From Bacillota bacterium (GTDB lineage Bacteria > Bacillota > Bacilli > Alicyclobacillales > SLC66): a DNA stretch of 61,854 bases. Both the position numbers and the translations under genes were made by a program. The notes under the pieces are model-generated. The model saw nothing but the letters and a program-made list of their open reading frames with translations, had not been told where the DNA came from and did not search any database. Positions 17,280 to 26,558 of this stretch are shown here, piece by piece. The DNA lies in NCBI GenBank assembly GCA_021828865.1, contig JAJZCW010000020.1, positions 1 to 61,854 on the forward strand. Direction: 5' to 3'. The stretch's first letter is position 1, and each line of letters begins with the position of its first letter.

Positions 17280-18266
17280 TTAAACAGGTTGCCTTCTTCC
17301 CTCACGATCATGCTGATGACGGTACCAATCGCGCCAGATGAGTTTATAAACTGGAAAAACCCTTGGTAAGGAATTCAAACCGGGAATCCAAGGTACAAAA
17401 AGAAGAATAAGTACCAGAACCAGAACGGTGTACGCAGCCAATTGATCACCTGCGGGAATGGTCGACCAAGGCGGGACTTGATACAAAAATGTATAGGGAG
17501 TAAGCCACCATGGGCCAGGATAGGACTGTTCGTCGTGACTAATCCCCCATTGCTCCCCTAACATATTGATATTGCCAGCAATCTGATGTAGGGGATCGCC
17601 TTGTAGAAACAGTAAATCGTTCTGGACATTCCATCGGTATACCCCTTGATTAGTTTCGGAATTCAATACGCCAGACAGCAACCCAGCTTGGGCAAACCTC
17701 AATTCAGCCTGCATCAATTGTGCTACAGGACCGTAATTTCCTATTGGAATGTTCACTTGACTTCCTGATGCCGTTGCCCTTGACAAGGCTTGCCTGAATT
17801 GATTGTTCCATGCCATTTGCTGTGCATAAGGCGCGGATTGGTAAGTCGTAAGTGCGCTCCTGAGACTGCTGTTGCCAGAAGCCATCGCTAGCTTTGAAAG
17901 TGGGGTGAGTACAAAATCTTTCGCTGTATTCACAGGATAGGGTGCACCCCACCACGTTTGTGGGGAAAAACCTCCTAAAGACTGTACCCCAGTCACATTC
18001 CCATGCCAACCGTAGTTATACGGAGGTCCATAAGAGGCAATATCTTCTGTGCCATCAATATAGCCAAGAGCCGTTTGTTCAAAAAGAATCGGGTCCCTTG
18101 TCGCAATCTCTTGATTAGTGATGGCCGGGCGATAGGGAGCTCCTGCAAAACCGGCCACAATCAATATAATGATGGTGATGATGACCAGACTAACGGTTCC
18201 CTCTTTGATCAAATCAAAATCTTTTACTTTAAATCTTCTACTGTCAGGATAGGCCCATTCCTTCAA
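17280..18266 (-). CDS. Two-span membrane protein paired with cytochrome b (bc-complex-like subunit)
   Basis: A 328-residue protein with one membrane helix near residues 24-41, a large outside domain rich in Trp, Gln and Pro (about 50-270), and a second helix near 277-296. No CxxCH heme motif and no FeS motif is present. It overlaps the cytochrome b gene by four bases (ATGA), so the two are surely expressed together. Position suggests it takes the place of subunit IV or of the cytochrome c subunit in a quinol-oxidising complex; I do not recognise a family beyond that. The C-terminus (IWRDWYRHQHDREGRR) is strongly charged and cytoplasmic. Confidence 0.7.
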   Translation of the reverse strand: MKEWAYPDSRRFKVKDFDLIKEGTVSLVIITIIILIVAGFAGAPYRPAITNQEIATRDPILFEQTALGYIDGTEDIASYGPPYNYGWHGNVTGVQSLGGFSPQTWWGAPYPVNTAKDFVLTPLSKLAMASGNSSLRSALTTYQSAPYAQQMAWNNQFRQALSRATASGSQVNIPIGNYGPVAQLMQAELRFAQAGLLSGVLNSETNQGVYRWNVQNDLLFLQGDPLHQIAGNINMLGEQWGISHDEQSYPGPWWLTPYTFLYQVPPWSTIPAGDQLAAYTVLVLVLILLFVPWIPGLNSLPRVFPVYKLIWRDWYRHQHDREGRRQPV

Positions 18267-18871
18267 ATCCCGTCACCTTCTTCCGGGGTACCGATAGGGG
18301 GCACTACACCACGCCTGCGCACAGCGATGAGGTGAATTCCCACAATGGCCATTAAAATGATGGGTAGTACAGAGACATGCAATCCATAAACCTGGCCGTT
18401 ATTGAGAATATTCAAGAAACCATCTGCTCCAGCGCCATTAAACGCATCTTTGCTCTGAACCTGGTTCCATTGGGAGAAGAAATCTCCTCTGCTTAAATAG
18501 CCCGTAAATGCAGTGACCACACTAAGCGCAAATGAGATGACCCCCCAAATCCAAGTTGCGCCTCTTCCCTCTCGCCACGACGACATGAAGAATTGCGCCA
18601 CCAAGTGAAGCGTCATAAAGAAAAAAAAGGACTGAACACTCCAAAAGTGAACGCTACGAACATAAGCACCAAGACCGGACACTTGGTACCAAACAGGATT
18701 TTTAGCTGCCATAATGATACCGGACACAATCACTACCGCCAAACTGCTTAACGTAAACACGCCAAAACTGTAAACAAGCGATGAAACATAAATCGGTTGT
18801 TCTGAAGGGAGTAATTTGTCCCAAGCCAAGTCAACAGCAATTTTTTCACGGGCTTGTCTTGTCCAGTTCAC
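18263..18871 (-). CDS. Cytochrome b6-like subunit of a bc-type complex
   Basis: A 202-residue membrane protein with four helices and all four heme ligands of a b6-type cytochrome: His75 and His89 (13 residues between) and His165 and His180 (14 between). It should carry two b hemes and oxidise menaquinol. GTG at 18871 has AAGGAG upstream, inside the small gene before it. The usual partners (Rieske protein and cytochrome c subunit) are not adjacent. The loop after the third helix (RGDFFSQWNQVQSKDAF) is unlike the canonical quinol-site region. Confidence 0.85.
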   Translation of the reverse strand: MNWTRQAREKIAVDLAWDKLLPSEQPIYVSSLVYSFGVFTLSSLAVVIVSGIIMAAKNPVWYQVSGLGAYVRSVHFWSVQSFFFFMTLHLVAQFFMSSWREGRGATWIWGVISFALSVVTAFTGYLSRGDFFSQWNQVQSKDAFNGAGADGFLNILNNGQVYGLHVSVLPIILMAIVGIHLIAVRRRGVVPPIGTPEEGDGI

Positions 18872-18874
18872 GCT

Positions 18875-18979
18875 CTATTTCTCCTTCAAAGGGTATTTTA
18901 AGAAAACAAATACGATGAAGACCACGAGCCAAAAGATTCCTACGTAATAATTGATCCATCCGTTGGCTGTATAATCCAC
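18875..18979 (-). CDS. 34-residue single-span membrane peptide, first gene of cytochrome b operon
   Basis: A short frame running from GTG 18979, with AAGGTGA upstream, to a TAG four bases before the cytochrome b start. It encodes VDYTANGWINYYV, then a single helix rich in Phe and Val, and a basic end (KYPLKEK). The Shine-Dalgarno for cytochrome b lies in its last codons, so the two genes are coupled. It resembles in size the tiny accessory helices of b6f and cbb3 complexes, but that is only an analogy. Confidence 0.65.
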   Translation of the reverse strand: MDYTANGWINYYVGIFWLVVFIVFVFLKYPLKEK

Positions 18980-19060
18980 GCATTCACCTTCATTCCAAGA
19001 AATGTCCTGCTTAATTTGCGTACATAATCAAAAAATATTCGTTACTATTGGTTTTTTATT

Positions 19061-19097
19061 AAAAAAGAAACCGTGATGATGAGTCTACGGTTTCTTT
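19061..19097 (-). terminator. Terminator of the response regulator-histidine kinase operon
   Basis: Eleven-base arms (AAAGAAACCGT at 19064-19074 and its complement at 19087-19097). On the minus strand the hairpin ends in a T-run. It lies 43 bases after the kinase stop. Confidence 0.85.
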
Positions 19098-19139
19098 GAT
19101 ACTAATGATTACATCTTTTAACCTAGGCGGTGTCGTCAA

Positions 19140-20426
19140 TTAAAAAGTCGCTATAAATGTGCTGCCAAGACCTTTTTCACTTTGTACAGTTAATTTCGCT
19201 CCATGCATCTCCACGATCCATTTGGCAATTGAAAGCCCTAACCCTGTGCCACCTGTCTCCCGCTTTCGCGCCAAATCCGCGCGATAAAACCGATCAAAAG
19301 CATGCGCCATCTCTTTCTGATCCATGCCAATTCCTGTGTCCTGCACCTTCAAGATCGTATGATGGCGTTGTTGGGAGAGGATGACTTTGATCACCCCATC
19401 TTCCAGCGTGTACTTGAGGGCATTATCAATGAGAATGATCAACAGTTGTCGTAACCTCGCACGATCCCCTTTGACCATGAAGTCCACGCCAGACTTTGTG
19501 TCCTTTTCCATCATCAGTTGAATTTGCTTCACTTCGGCAAGCGGTGAAAAAAGGTCGTTCACCTCCATCACCAAACTGGACAGTTCCACTTCGGTAATTT
19601 CGAGAACGGTTTCGTTGCCATCGCTTCTTGCCAGTGTCAACAGATCATCTGTAAGTCTCGTCAAACGTCTGGCTTCCGCCTTCGCATTACTCACCCACTC
19701 CAGCACCTCCACTTTCGTATCCTCTGCATGACTCAACGCCAGATCAAGATTGGACTGGATGATAGTAAGCGGTGTTCTCAATTCGTGAGAAGCGTCGGCC
19801 ACAAACCGTTGCTGCTGAACCCATGAGTTTTTAATCGGTCTGAGCGCCCTTCCTGACACATAATATCCCGCTAAGAGCGCCACTACAAAGCCGATTACTC
19901 CCACAGTGGAAAACACTTGCCAAAATTTTTGCAAAACCTGTACCTGTGGGGATATATCCATTCCCAATTGTAAAAAACCTATTCGCCCACCGTTTCCGTT
20001 AATGATCGGCACCGTAATCAAACGCAAATGATTACCGCTTGAAGGATCCCGCCAAGTGAGGAATTGAATCTGATTTTCCTTGCTCAGTGAAAAAGGCACC
20101 GCTTGCGCCAGTGCTTTATCGTTTTCCGCAAGCAGTTGCCCATTATTTGACCTGATATCGACCAGAAAAAGAGAGTGGATCATATGGGGCGAAATCCGGT
20201 TATCTGGAAGATTGTCAGGTTGAGGTTGGTTCAGCGCCAATTTAAGCAAGTTTTCATGATGCAACAATTCCATAGCACCTGTTCGCATTGACCTGTCCAC
20301 CTGTCCGATTGTGAGCGTGTTGACCACCTCTCCTGCCATCAGAGACAAGAGAGCATAGAGCAAAATGAGAATCACAGCCAGTAGTACCGTTAACTTGATT
20401 CGGGTCTTGGTAAACACATCAAACAT
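19140..20426 (-). CDS. Sensor histidine kinase
   Basis: A 428-residue membrane kinase. Helices at about 13-32 and 171-190 enclose an extracytoplasmic sensor of about 140 residues without a recognised fold. The H-box DASHELRTPL puts the phosphorylated histidine at 214; N-, G1- and G2-boxes are present (IDNALKYT, DTGIGM, GGTGLGLSIAKWIV). A HAMP domain is short or missing between helix 2 and the H-box. It overlaps the response regulator gene by eight bases and should phosphorylate it. Signal unknown. Confidence 0.92.
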   Translation of the reverse strand: MFDVFTKTRIKLTVLLAVILILLYALLSLMAGEVVNTLTIGQVDRSMRTGAMELLHHENLLKLALNQPQPDNLPDNRISPHMIHSLFLVDIRSNNGQLLAENDKALAQAVPFSLSKENQIQFLTWRDPSSGNHLRLITVPIINGNGGRIGFLQLGMDISPQVQVLQKFWQVFSTVGVIGFVVALLAGYYVSGRALRPIKNSWVQQQRFVADASHELRTPLTIIQSNLDLALSHAEDTKVEVLEWVSNAKAEARRLTRLTDDLLTLARSDGNETVLEITEVELSSLVMEVNDLFSPLAEVKQIQLMMEKDTKSGVDFMVKGDRARLRQLLIILIDNALKYTLEDGVIKVILSQQRHHTILKVQDTGIGMDQKEMAHAFDRFYRADLARKRETGGTGLGLSIAKWIVEMHGAKLTVQSEKGLGSTFIATF

Positions 20427-21105
20427 CCTTCAGGCGATATCCCACGCCTCGTACCGTTTCGATGGCTGGGCTATCTTCCAACTGTGCCTCTGATGCGAGT
20501 TGTTGAATTTTCCTTCGAAGAAAGTGAACATAGGATTCTACCACATTGATATCCATGTCCAGTCCCCAAACGCGGTCCAAAATCAGTTCTTTGGGGAGTA
20601 TGCGATTGGGATTTCGCAAGAACAGTTCGAGCAATTGAAATTCTTTGGGCGTCAGAGCCAAAACATGCGCACCCAAATACACCGTTCTCTCGATCAGATT
20701 CAAGCGGAAGCACCCTGCTTCGAGTTCACTCACGCCAATTAAATCTCCAGAACGCCTAGTGAGTGCACGGACTCTGGCTAGCAATTCCTGTGTGGCAAAC
20801 GGCTTGACTAGATAATCATCGGCCCCGCTATCCAACCCTTCCACCCGATCATGTACCGAATCTTTTGCGGTTAAAAATAAGATGGGCGTCGAATTCCCAT
20901 CTTGCCTTAGTTGTTGTACAAGTTCATAGCCATTCATGTACGGCAACATGACATCGACAATTAACAAGTCGTAACTACTGTCATAAGCTTTTTGCAATCC
21001 CTCTTTACCATCTTCCGCAGTATCCACTTCATAGTGGTGATCTTTCAGCAACTGCTCTAAAACTTGTAATAATCGTTTTTCATCATCAATCACCAAAATA
21101 CGCAA
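20419..21105 (-). CDS. OmpR/PhoB-family response regulator
   Basis: A 228-residue regulator with receiver domain (phosphorylated Asp51 in LLIVDVMLP, Lys of VKPF at about 101) and a C-terminal winged helix with LTPKEFQLLELFLRN and the recognition region VVESYVHFLRRKI. TTG at 21105 has GGTAGGTG upstream. It pairs with the kinase encoded just downstream. Targets unknown; the neighbouring cytochrome operon and isochorismatase-like gene are candidates only by position. Confidence 0.93.
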   Translation of the reverse strand: MRILVIDDEKRLLQVLEQLLKDHHYEVDTAEDGKEGLQKAYDSSYDLLIVDVMLPYMNGYELVQQLRQDGNSTPILFLTAKDSVHDRVEGLDSGADDYLVKPFATQELLARVRALTRRSGDLIGVSELEAGCFRLNLIERTVYLGAHVLALTPKEFQLLELFLRNPNRILPKELILDRVWGLDMDINVVESYVHFLRRKIQQLASEAQLEDSPAIETVRGVGYRLKDV

Positions 21106-21198
21106 AAGATTGCACCTACCCCATCTCACATACAACCATCTACCAATATGTCTCTCATTATAGACAAGATTCTTGAAATCCGCTGTATGATAAAAACT

Positions 21199-21774
21199 TT
21201 AGAGCGATGCGATGATGTCATCTGTTTTGCGAATTTTGCCGATGCGAGGGAAGATGTATTTCAAGGTATGATAGTGCTCTTCCGCATTTAAGGCGGTCAT
21301 GGCATCTTCTACGAATACTTGCTGGTAATTATACTGATAGGCTTCACGGGCGGTTGTCTCGACTCCAATACTCGTGGCGATTCCGCACAAGACGATGGTA
21401 TCGATCCCCCTTCTGCGTAATTGCAGATCCAGATCCGTTCCAAAAAAAGCGCCCCACTGATGTTTCGTTACCAAATGATCAGTTGCCTTCGGACCAAGTT
21501 CGGGGACAATAACTGCCCAATCGTTAGGCCTTTCTCCTGCAAGCGCGGTAGGTTGATCCGTAAGTGGGCGAAGCATATCCTTACCATCCCTAGAGCCCAC
21601 ATTTACTAACACCACAAATGCTTCTTTTTCCCTGAATTCATCAGCGAGTTTGACCACATTGGCCAACACTGTATTTGAATCATAAGGGGCACCTTGCAAT
21701 CCCACGATTCCTTTTTGCATATCGATCACGACCAGCGCTGTCTTTTTCATATCCAGTTGCAGCCTATCAACCAC
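21199..21774 (-). CDS. Isochorismatase-family hydrolase
   Basis: A protein of about 191 residues. The aspartate of VVIDMQKGI (residue 18), the lysine of VTKHQWGAFFGT and the third motif CGIATSIGVETTA are visible. The usual catalytic cysteine position is glycine here, as also in EntB-type isochorismatases, so the chemistry may resemble ether hydrolysis rather than thiol hydrolysis. GTG at 21774 follows GGAGG; an ATG five codons further upstream has a weaker site. Substrate not known. Confidence 0.82.
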   Translation of the reverse strand: MVDRLQLDMKKTALVVIDMQKGIVGLQGAPYDSNTVLANVVKLADEFREKEAFVVLVNVGSRDGKDMLRPLTDQPTALAGERPNDWAVIVPELGPKATDHLVTKHQWGAFFGTDLDLQLRRRGIDTIVLCGIATSIGVETTAREAYQYNYQQVFVEDAMTALNAEEHYHTLKYIFPRIGKIRKTDDIIASL

Positions 21775-21947
21775 ATGATTCGCCTCCATTACTTCTTTAT
21801 CCAATAAAGAATATAGCACAAAAGCTGACGTGAACGTGAAATCATGGATGGATATCGCTTAAAAAAATAATGACCATGGACATCCGTCGACACGACTCTT
21901 TGACAGATGCCGTATTGTTCAGTATCAAACCTTGGAGGTGATTCCTG

Positions 21948-22067
21948 ATGTATGGAACATTCGGTGGGTATACACGCTGGGCAGTCGTGTTTCTGATCAT
22001 TTTCGTTCTGTTCTTCTTGCTCGTACCTGCATGGGGCGGAGGTTATGGCGGCGGCGCGGGATACTAA
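21948..22067 (+). CDS. YjcZ-like small sporulation-associated membrane protein, copy 1
   Basis: A 39-residue protein: a short head (MYGTFGGYTRW), a single hydrophobic helix (AVVFLIIFVLFFLLVPA) and a glycine-tyrosine tail. This is the pattern of YjcZ-family proteins, which are abundant in Bacilli and often made during sporulation. GGAGGTG lies upstream. It is the first of a tandem pair. Confidence 0.8.
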   Translation: MYGTFGGYTRWAVVFLIIFVLFFLLVPAWGGGYGGGAGY

Positions 22068-22108
22068 TCCCCCGCTCTCAATCCAATAAAAACTGGGGGT
22101 AATATGGT

Positions 22109-22231
22109 ATGGATGGGGTATATGGCGGTTACACACGCTGGGCCATCGTGTTTCTGATCATTTTCGTCTTGTTCCTGCTCCTTGTCCCTTACGGCACAAG
22201 GGAAGTCTGCAACACCGTGCCGGTTTACTAG
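22109..22231 (+). CDS. YjcZ-like small membrane protein, copy 2
   Basis: A 40-residue paralogue of the preceding gene. The head GGYTRWA and helix VFLIIFVLF are nearly the same, but the glycine-rich tail is replaced by YGTREVCNTVPVY with a cysteine. GGGGGTAAT lies upstream. The pair appears to be a tandem duplication whose C-terminus has diverged. Confidence 0.75.
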   Translation: MDGVYGGYTRWAIVFLIIFVLFLLLVPYGTREVCNTVPVY

Positions 22232-22238
22232 AAAAGAG

Positions 22239-22278
22239 GTGGGCAGATTGGTTTCAGGGTCTGCCCACTTTTACTTTT
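22239..22278 (+). terminator. Terminator after the YjcZ-like pair
   Basis: Nine-base arms GTGGGCAGA and TCTGCCCAC with a 12-base loop, followed by TTTTACTTTT. Confidence 0.85.
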
Positions 22279-22373
22279 GTCTAAATAAATATGGTAGTAT
22301 AACCTTAAGTGCGAATTAAATCGAAAAAATAGCTTTTCGCGATCATTTATTGGTCCTACGAGAAGGTGTACCC

Positions 22374-25300
22374 ATGCGATTACGAGATATCAGATTCGGT
22401 ATATTTTATAAATTCATCGGAGTTACCCTAATCCCCATCGTCATTCTCCTATTGTCGGTGGTATTGGTCTTACATGACGTACAATCCTCAGCTTACGATT
22501 TTGCGCTTGAAAGCAAATCGTACAGTCCCTTGATGATCAGAATGGAGCAACTATCTAGAAGATTTTATCGCTGGGATGACGACCTCAATATGGCCGTGCT
22601 CGCATTGCTTGATCATCGTCCGTCCATGGTAAGCCCTCAACTGAATGATGCACAAAATTCGGAAAGTCAACTCTACTCAGATCTCGAATCTGCTAAACAA
22701 CTTGGCATGTCTACTACAGATTATGCTCGCCTCAAAAAAGAACTGGATATTTATGCGGATTATTCCAATGTCGTCACCCATGCCATTCACAGCAGAAACC
22801 TCCCCACGGCAATCAAAACACAACTGATCACCAATGCAAACATTTCCAATACACTGACCACTGACTTAAACCGCATGAAGAACCAATATTATGCACAATA
22901 TCAGTTACTCAATGAGCGGCTCCATGCAGCAATTCGAGCACTTCGCATTACGCTATACACCGCTTCGGCCATAGCACTCGTGTTGTCGCTTGGCATTGCT
23001 ATTGTGCTTGCACGACGTCTTGTCGAACAAGTACAGCGGTTGATTCTGGCATTGAAGAAAGTCGCAAATGGCAACAGGCAGATTGACGATTTATATCGCT
23101 CCACCAATGATGAAATAGGAGACGCGTTTGCCGCACTGTACAATACAGTAGCGATGTTAAATGAGGCAGAAGGCGATCTTCATGAGCAACTTAAATTTAG
23201 AAAACTACTCTTGAATTCGATTCCTGTCCCCGTTTTTTATAAAGATACAAGTGGAAAGTACCTCGAGGTCAACCATGCGTTTGAAGCATTTCATGGAAAG
23301 ACCATCAATGAACTGGTTCATTTGACGATCCTTGATTTGGCACCAGCACCTTCTGCGGACGAGCATTATCAGAAAGACCAGGAGATCCTCTCTCGCCTCG
23401 GTTCTTATGTTTATGAATCGACTGCCTACGATGCGATGGGAAAAGCACATGATGTCATTTTTCACAAAGCGACATTTCAAAAAGCGGATGGGGAAATTGG
23501 CGGAATCATCGGCATCATGATCGACATCAGCGAACACAAAGAAGCAGAACGCCACATTAAATACCTAACCCAAATGTACGCAGCACTTGCCCAAACCAAC
23601 CAAACGATCGTCCATTGCAAGGACGAACAGATTCTGTTCGATGAAGTATGTCGCATTGCTGTGGAGTTCGGTGGCATGAAACTCGCGTGGATCGGCCAAC
23701 AAGACACCTTAACCGGGAAAATTATCCCGATTGCCAGTGATGGAGCCAAGAGTTCCCTGAATGGATTGGTTTTTTCGATTAACGCCAAAGATCAAACCGA
23801 AGCTGGACTCATTGATACTGCGCTGAGGGAAAATCACTACATGATTGTACAGAGCTATGCGGATGATGAGCGACCGCTTCCCTATCGATCGCAAGTGCTA
23901 CGATACGGATTTGAATCTGGCGCTGCCTTCCCCATCATTCGGGCAGGACAAGTCTATGCGGCGCTGACAGTTTTTCATGGGGAACCGCAAATTTTTGATG
24001 AAAACATGATCGCGCTATTGCAGGAAATGTGCATGGACATTGGTTTTGCGCTGGATCAATACGATGTCGAAGCCAAACGCATGGCGGCGGAAAAAGAATT
24101 GGAGCTCTCTGCAAAAGTGTTTGAACAAAGTCATGAAGGGATCGCGATCACAGACACGATGGGGAATATCCTCACTGTGAACAAGGCGTTTACTGAGATT
24201 ACAGGGTATGGGGAAGAAGAAGTCATTGGAAAGACTTCTGGCAGAAAAGACCTTGATTTTTATCGAGACCTTTTCTTTCAGCAAAGCCATCATGGGCACT
24301 GGCAAGGGGAAGTCTGGAATCGCAGACGGGACGGAATTGACTATATTGAATGGCTGTCGCTTACGGAAGTGCGGGACGAGCATGGCAACGTGACCAATTA
24401 CATCAGTATTTTTTCCGATATCACGGAGAGGAAAAGAGCAGAAGAATCGCTTCGCGATGCTGAAAACCGCTATCGAACATTATTCGAAGAATCACAAGAT
24501 GCGATGATGACGATAGAACCCCCAGACTGGCATTTCACATCAGTAAATCCAGCAACCTTACAGTTGTTCCTCGTAAATGATGAAACGCATTTTCTTCAAC
24601 TTGGTCCTTTGGACATATCTCCTGAACGGCAACCTGATGGAGCGCTTTCCTCAGAAAAATCATTGGCGATGATCACCCAAGCGATGGAGCAAGGCGCCAA
24701 TTTCTTTGAATGGACACACAAGCGTTCAAGTGGCGAAGAATTTCCAGCTACCGTGTTGTTGACTAGAATGGAGATTAATGGGAAATTTTTGATTCAGGCA
24801 ACGGTTCGCGACATCACAGAACAGAAACGCGCCGAACAGGCACTGCTAGAAACGGAAAGACGATGGAAAGATGTAGTGAATTTCTTGCCGGATGCCACTT
24901 TCGTGATTGATAAAGAATCCAAGGTGATTGCATGGAATCACGCAATGGAACTCTTGACGGGCATTCCAGAGGCTGAAATGGTCGGCAAAGGCGATTATGC
25001 GTATGCGGTGCCTTTTTACGGTGAAAAAAGGCCCATTCTCATTGACCTCGCCTATAATTTTGACGAAAACAACGCGTACCTCTACAACAACCTATGGTTA
25101 CAAGGGGACACGTTATATGGCGAAACGGTTGCCAATTTGCCGGCAGGGAAAACTTATCTGAATGCAACAGCGTCTGTGTTAAGGTCTCCGGAAGGTGAAG
25201 TGATCGCGGTTATCGAGAGCATCCGCGACATCACGGAAAGAAAGTTACAAGAAGCGCAAATTCAGCATTTGGCCCACTTTGACCCACTGACTGGTTTGCC

Positions 25301-26558
25301 TAATCGTACCTTGCTCACTGATCGCGCAAACCAACTCATCAATTGGGCACAGCATAACAACGGCACTTTTTCACTACTGTTCCTTGATCTTGATCATTTC
25401 AAAAACATCAACGATACGCTTGGCCACAAAATTGGCGACTTGCTTTTAGTGGAAGTCGGTAAACGTTTGTCGTCGATGGTCGAGGAGCAAGATACAGTCT
25501 CACGCATTGGAGGAGACGAATTCATCCTACTTTTGCCAAGCACAAATGAAGATACTGTAGGCCCACTCGCCCAATCGATGATTCAATCGATTGCACTCCC
25601 GTTTAGGGTAGAAGGCTATGACCTGACGACTACCCCCTCCATCGGGATTGCCATTTATCCAGTGGATGGTGACAATTGGGATACTCTATATAAGCATGCA
25701 GATATTGCTATGTATCGAGCCAAACACGAAGGCCGCAATTCGTTTTGCTTTTTTACTGAAGAAATGCAAAAGCACTCGGAGCGCCGATTACAGTTAGAAA
25801 ATGCACTGCGCATGGCACTCGAAAAGAATGAATTCCTGCTTTACTACCAGCCGCTAGTGTCCCTGTCCTCCAATACCGTTACTGGGGTAGAAGCGCTTTT
25901 GCGCTGGAAACACACAAAACTTGGGATGATCTCACCTGCCGAATTTATCCCTATCGCAGAAGACAGTGGGCTGATTATCCCCATTGGGGAATGGGCGTTA
26001 AGAACGGCCATCCGGCAAATGAAAAGTTGGTTGAATAGTGGTTTCACCCTCAAAACGATGGCGGTGAATTTGTCCGCACTGCAATTGAATCAATTTCAAT
26101 TTCCTGAAATGGTCCTTCGCATTTTGGAGGAAGAAAGCTTGCCCCCAGACTACTTAGAACTTGAAATCACGGAGAGCGTGGCGATGAAAGAACCCGAAAA
26201 GGCCATTAGAATCATGGATGTGCTGCATCAACGTGGCGTCAGAATGTCAATTGACGACTTTGGCACCGGCTACTCATCGCTCGCCTATTTAAATCGTTTT
26301 CCCATCGATAAACTTAAAATTGACCAGTCCTTTGTAAGGGATATTGACACAGACCCCGATGACGAAGCGATCGTCAAAGCGGTCATCAGTATGGCGAAAA
26401 CCCTACGCCTGCACACGCTCGCAGAAGGAGTGGAGACGGAGAACGAGTTGCAACTGTTGCGCCGCAATGATTGTGATGATGTGCAAGGATATTACTTTAG
26501 TCGACCTCTTCCTACGGATGATTTAGAGAAATGGCTCAACAACTTTTCGTCCCTTTAA
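22374..26558 (+). CDS. Multi-sensor GGDEF-EAL cyclic-di-GMP enzyme
   Basis: A 1394-residue membrane protein. Order: helix 1 (about 11-33), outside helical sensor (to about 190), helix 2, HAMP (to 265), PAS, GAF (about 405-555), three further PAS domains (to about 950), GGDEF (about 960-1115) and EAL (about 1130-1385). The diguanylate cyclase site RIGGDEF is intact. The phosphodiesterase site has TGVEALLRW, ELEITES, DDFGTGYSSL and KIDQSFVRD, so both activities are possible. The product-inhibition site before GGDEF reads ExxD rather than RxxD. ATG at 22374 has AGAAGGTG upstream. Its end overlaps the convergent methyltransferase gene by 23 bases. Confidence 0.93.
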   Translation: MRLRDIRFGIFYKFIGVTLIPIVILLLSVVLVLHDVQSSAYDFALESKSYSPLMIRMEQLSRRFYRWDDDLNMAVLALLDHRPSMVSPQLNDAQNSESQLYSDLESAKQLGMSTTDYARLKKELDIYADYSNVVTHAIHSRNLPTAIKTQLITNANISNTLTTDLNRMKNQYYAQYQLLNERLHAAIRALRITLYTASAIALVLSLGIAIVLARRLVEQVQRLILALKKVANGNRQIDDLYRSTNDEIGDAFAALYNTVAMLNEAEGDLHEQLKFRKLLLNSIPVPVFYKDTSGKYLEVNHAFEAFHGKTINELVHLTILDLAPAPSADEHYQKDQEILSRLGSYVYESTAYDAMGKAHDVIFHKATFQKADGEIGGIIGIMIDISEHKEAERHIKYLTQMYAALAQTNQTIVHCKDEQILFDEVCRIAVEFGGMKLAWIGQQDTLTGKIIPIASDGAKSSLNGLVFSINAKDQTEAGLIDTALRENHYMIVQSYADDERPLPYRSQVLRYGFESGAAFPIIRAGQVYAALTVFHGEPQIFDENMIALLQEMCMDIGFALDQYDVEAKRMAAEKELELSAKVFEQSHEGIAITDTMGNILTVNKAFTEITGYGEEEVIGKTSGRKDLDFYRDLFFQQSHHGHWQGEVWNRRRDGIDYIEWLSLTEVRDEHGNVTNYISIFSDITERKRAEESLRDAENRYRTLFEESQDAMMTIEPPDWHFTSVNPATLQLFLVNDETHFLQLGPLDISPERQPDGALSSEKSLAMITQAMEQGANFFEWTHKRSSGEEFPATVLLTRMEINGKFLIQATVRDITEQKRAEQALLETERRWKDVVNFLPDATFVIDKESKVIAWNHAMELLTGIPEAEMVGKGDYAYAVPFYGEKRPILIDLAYNFDENNAYLYNNLWLQGDTLYGETVANLPAGKTYLNATASVLRSPEGEVIAVIESIRDITERKLQEAQIQHLAHFDPLTGLPNRTLLTDRANQLINWAQHNNGTFSLLFLDLDHFKNINDTLGHKIGDLLLVEVGKRLSSMVEEQDTVSRIGGDEFILLLPSTNEDTVGPLAQSMIQSIALPFRVEGYDLTTTPSIGIAIYPVDGDNWDTLYKHADIAMYRAKHEGRNSFCFFTEEMQKHSERRLQLENALRMALEKNEFLLYYQPLVSLSSNTVTGVEALLRWKHTKLGMISPAEFIPIAEDSGLIIPIGEWALRTAIRQMKSWLNSGFTLKTMAVNLSALQLNQFQFPEMVLRILEEESLPPDYLELEITESVAMKEPEKAIRIMDVLHQRGVRMSIDDFGTGYSSLAYLNRFPIDKLKIDQSFVRDIDTDPDDEAIVKAVISMAKTLRLHTLAEGVETENELQLLRRNDCDDVQGYYFSRPLPTDDLEKWLNNFSSL

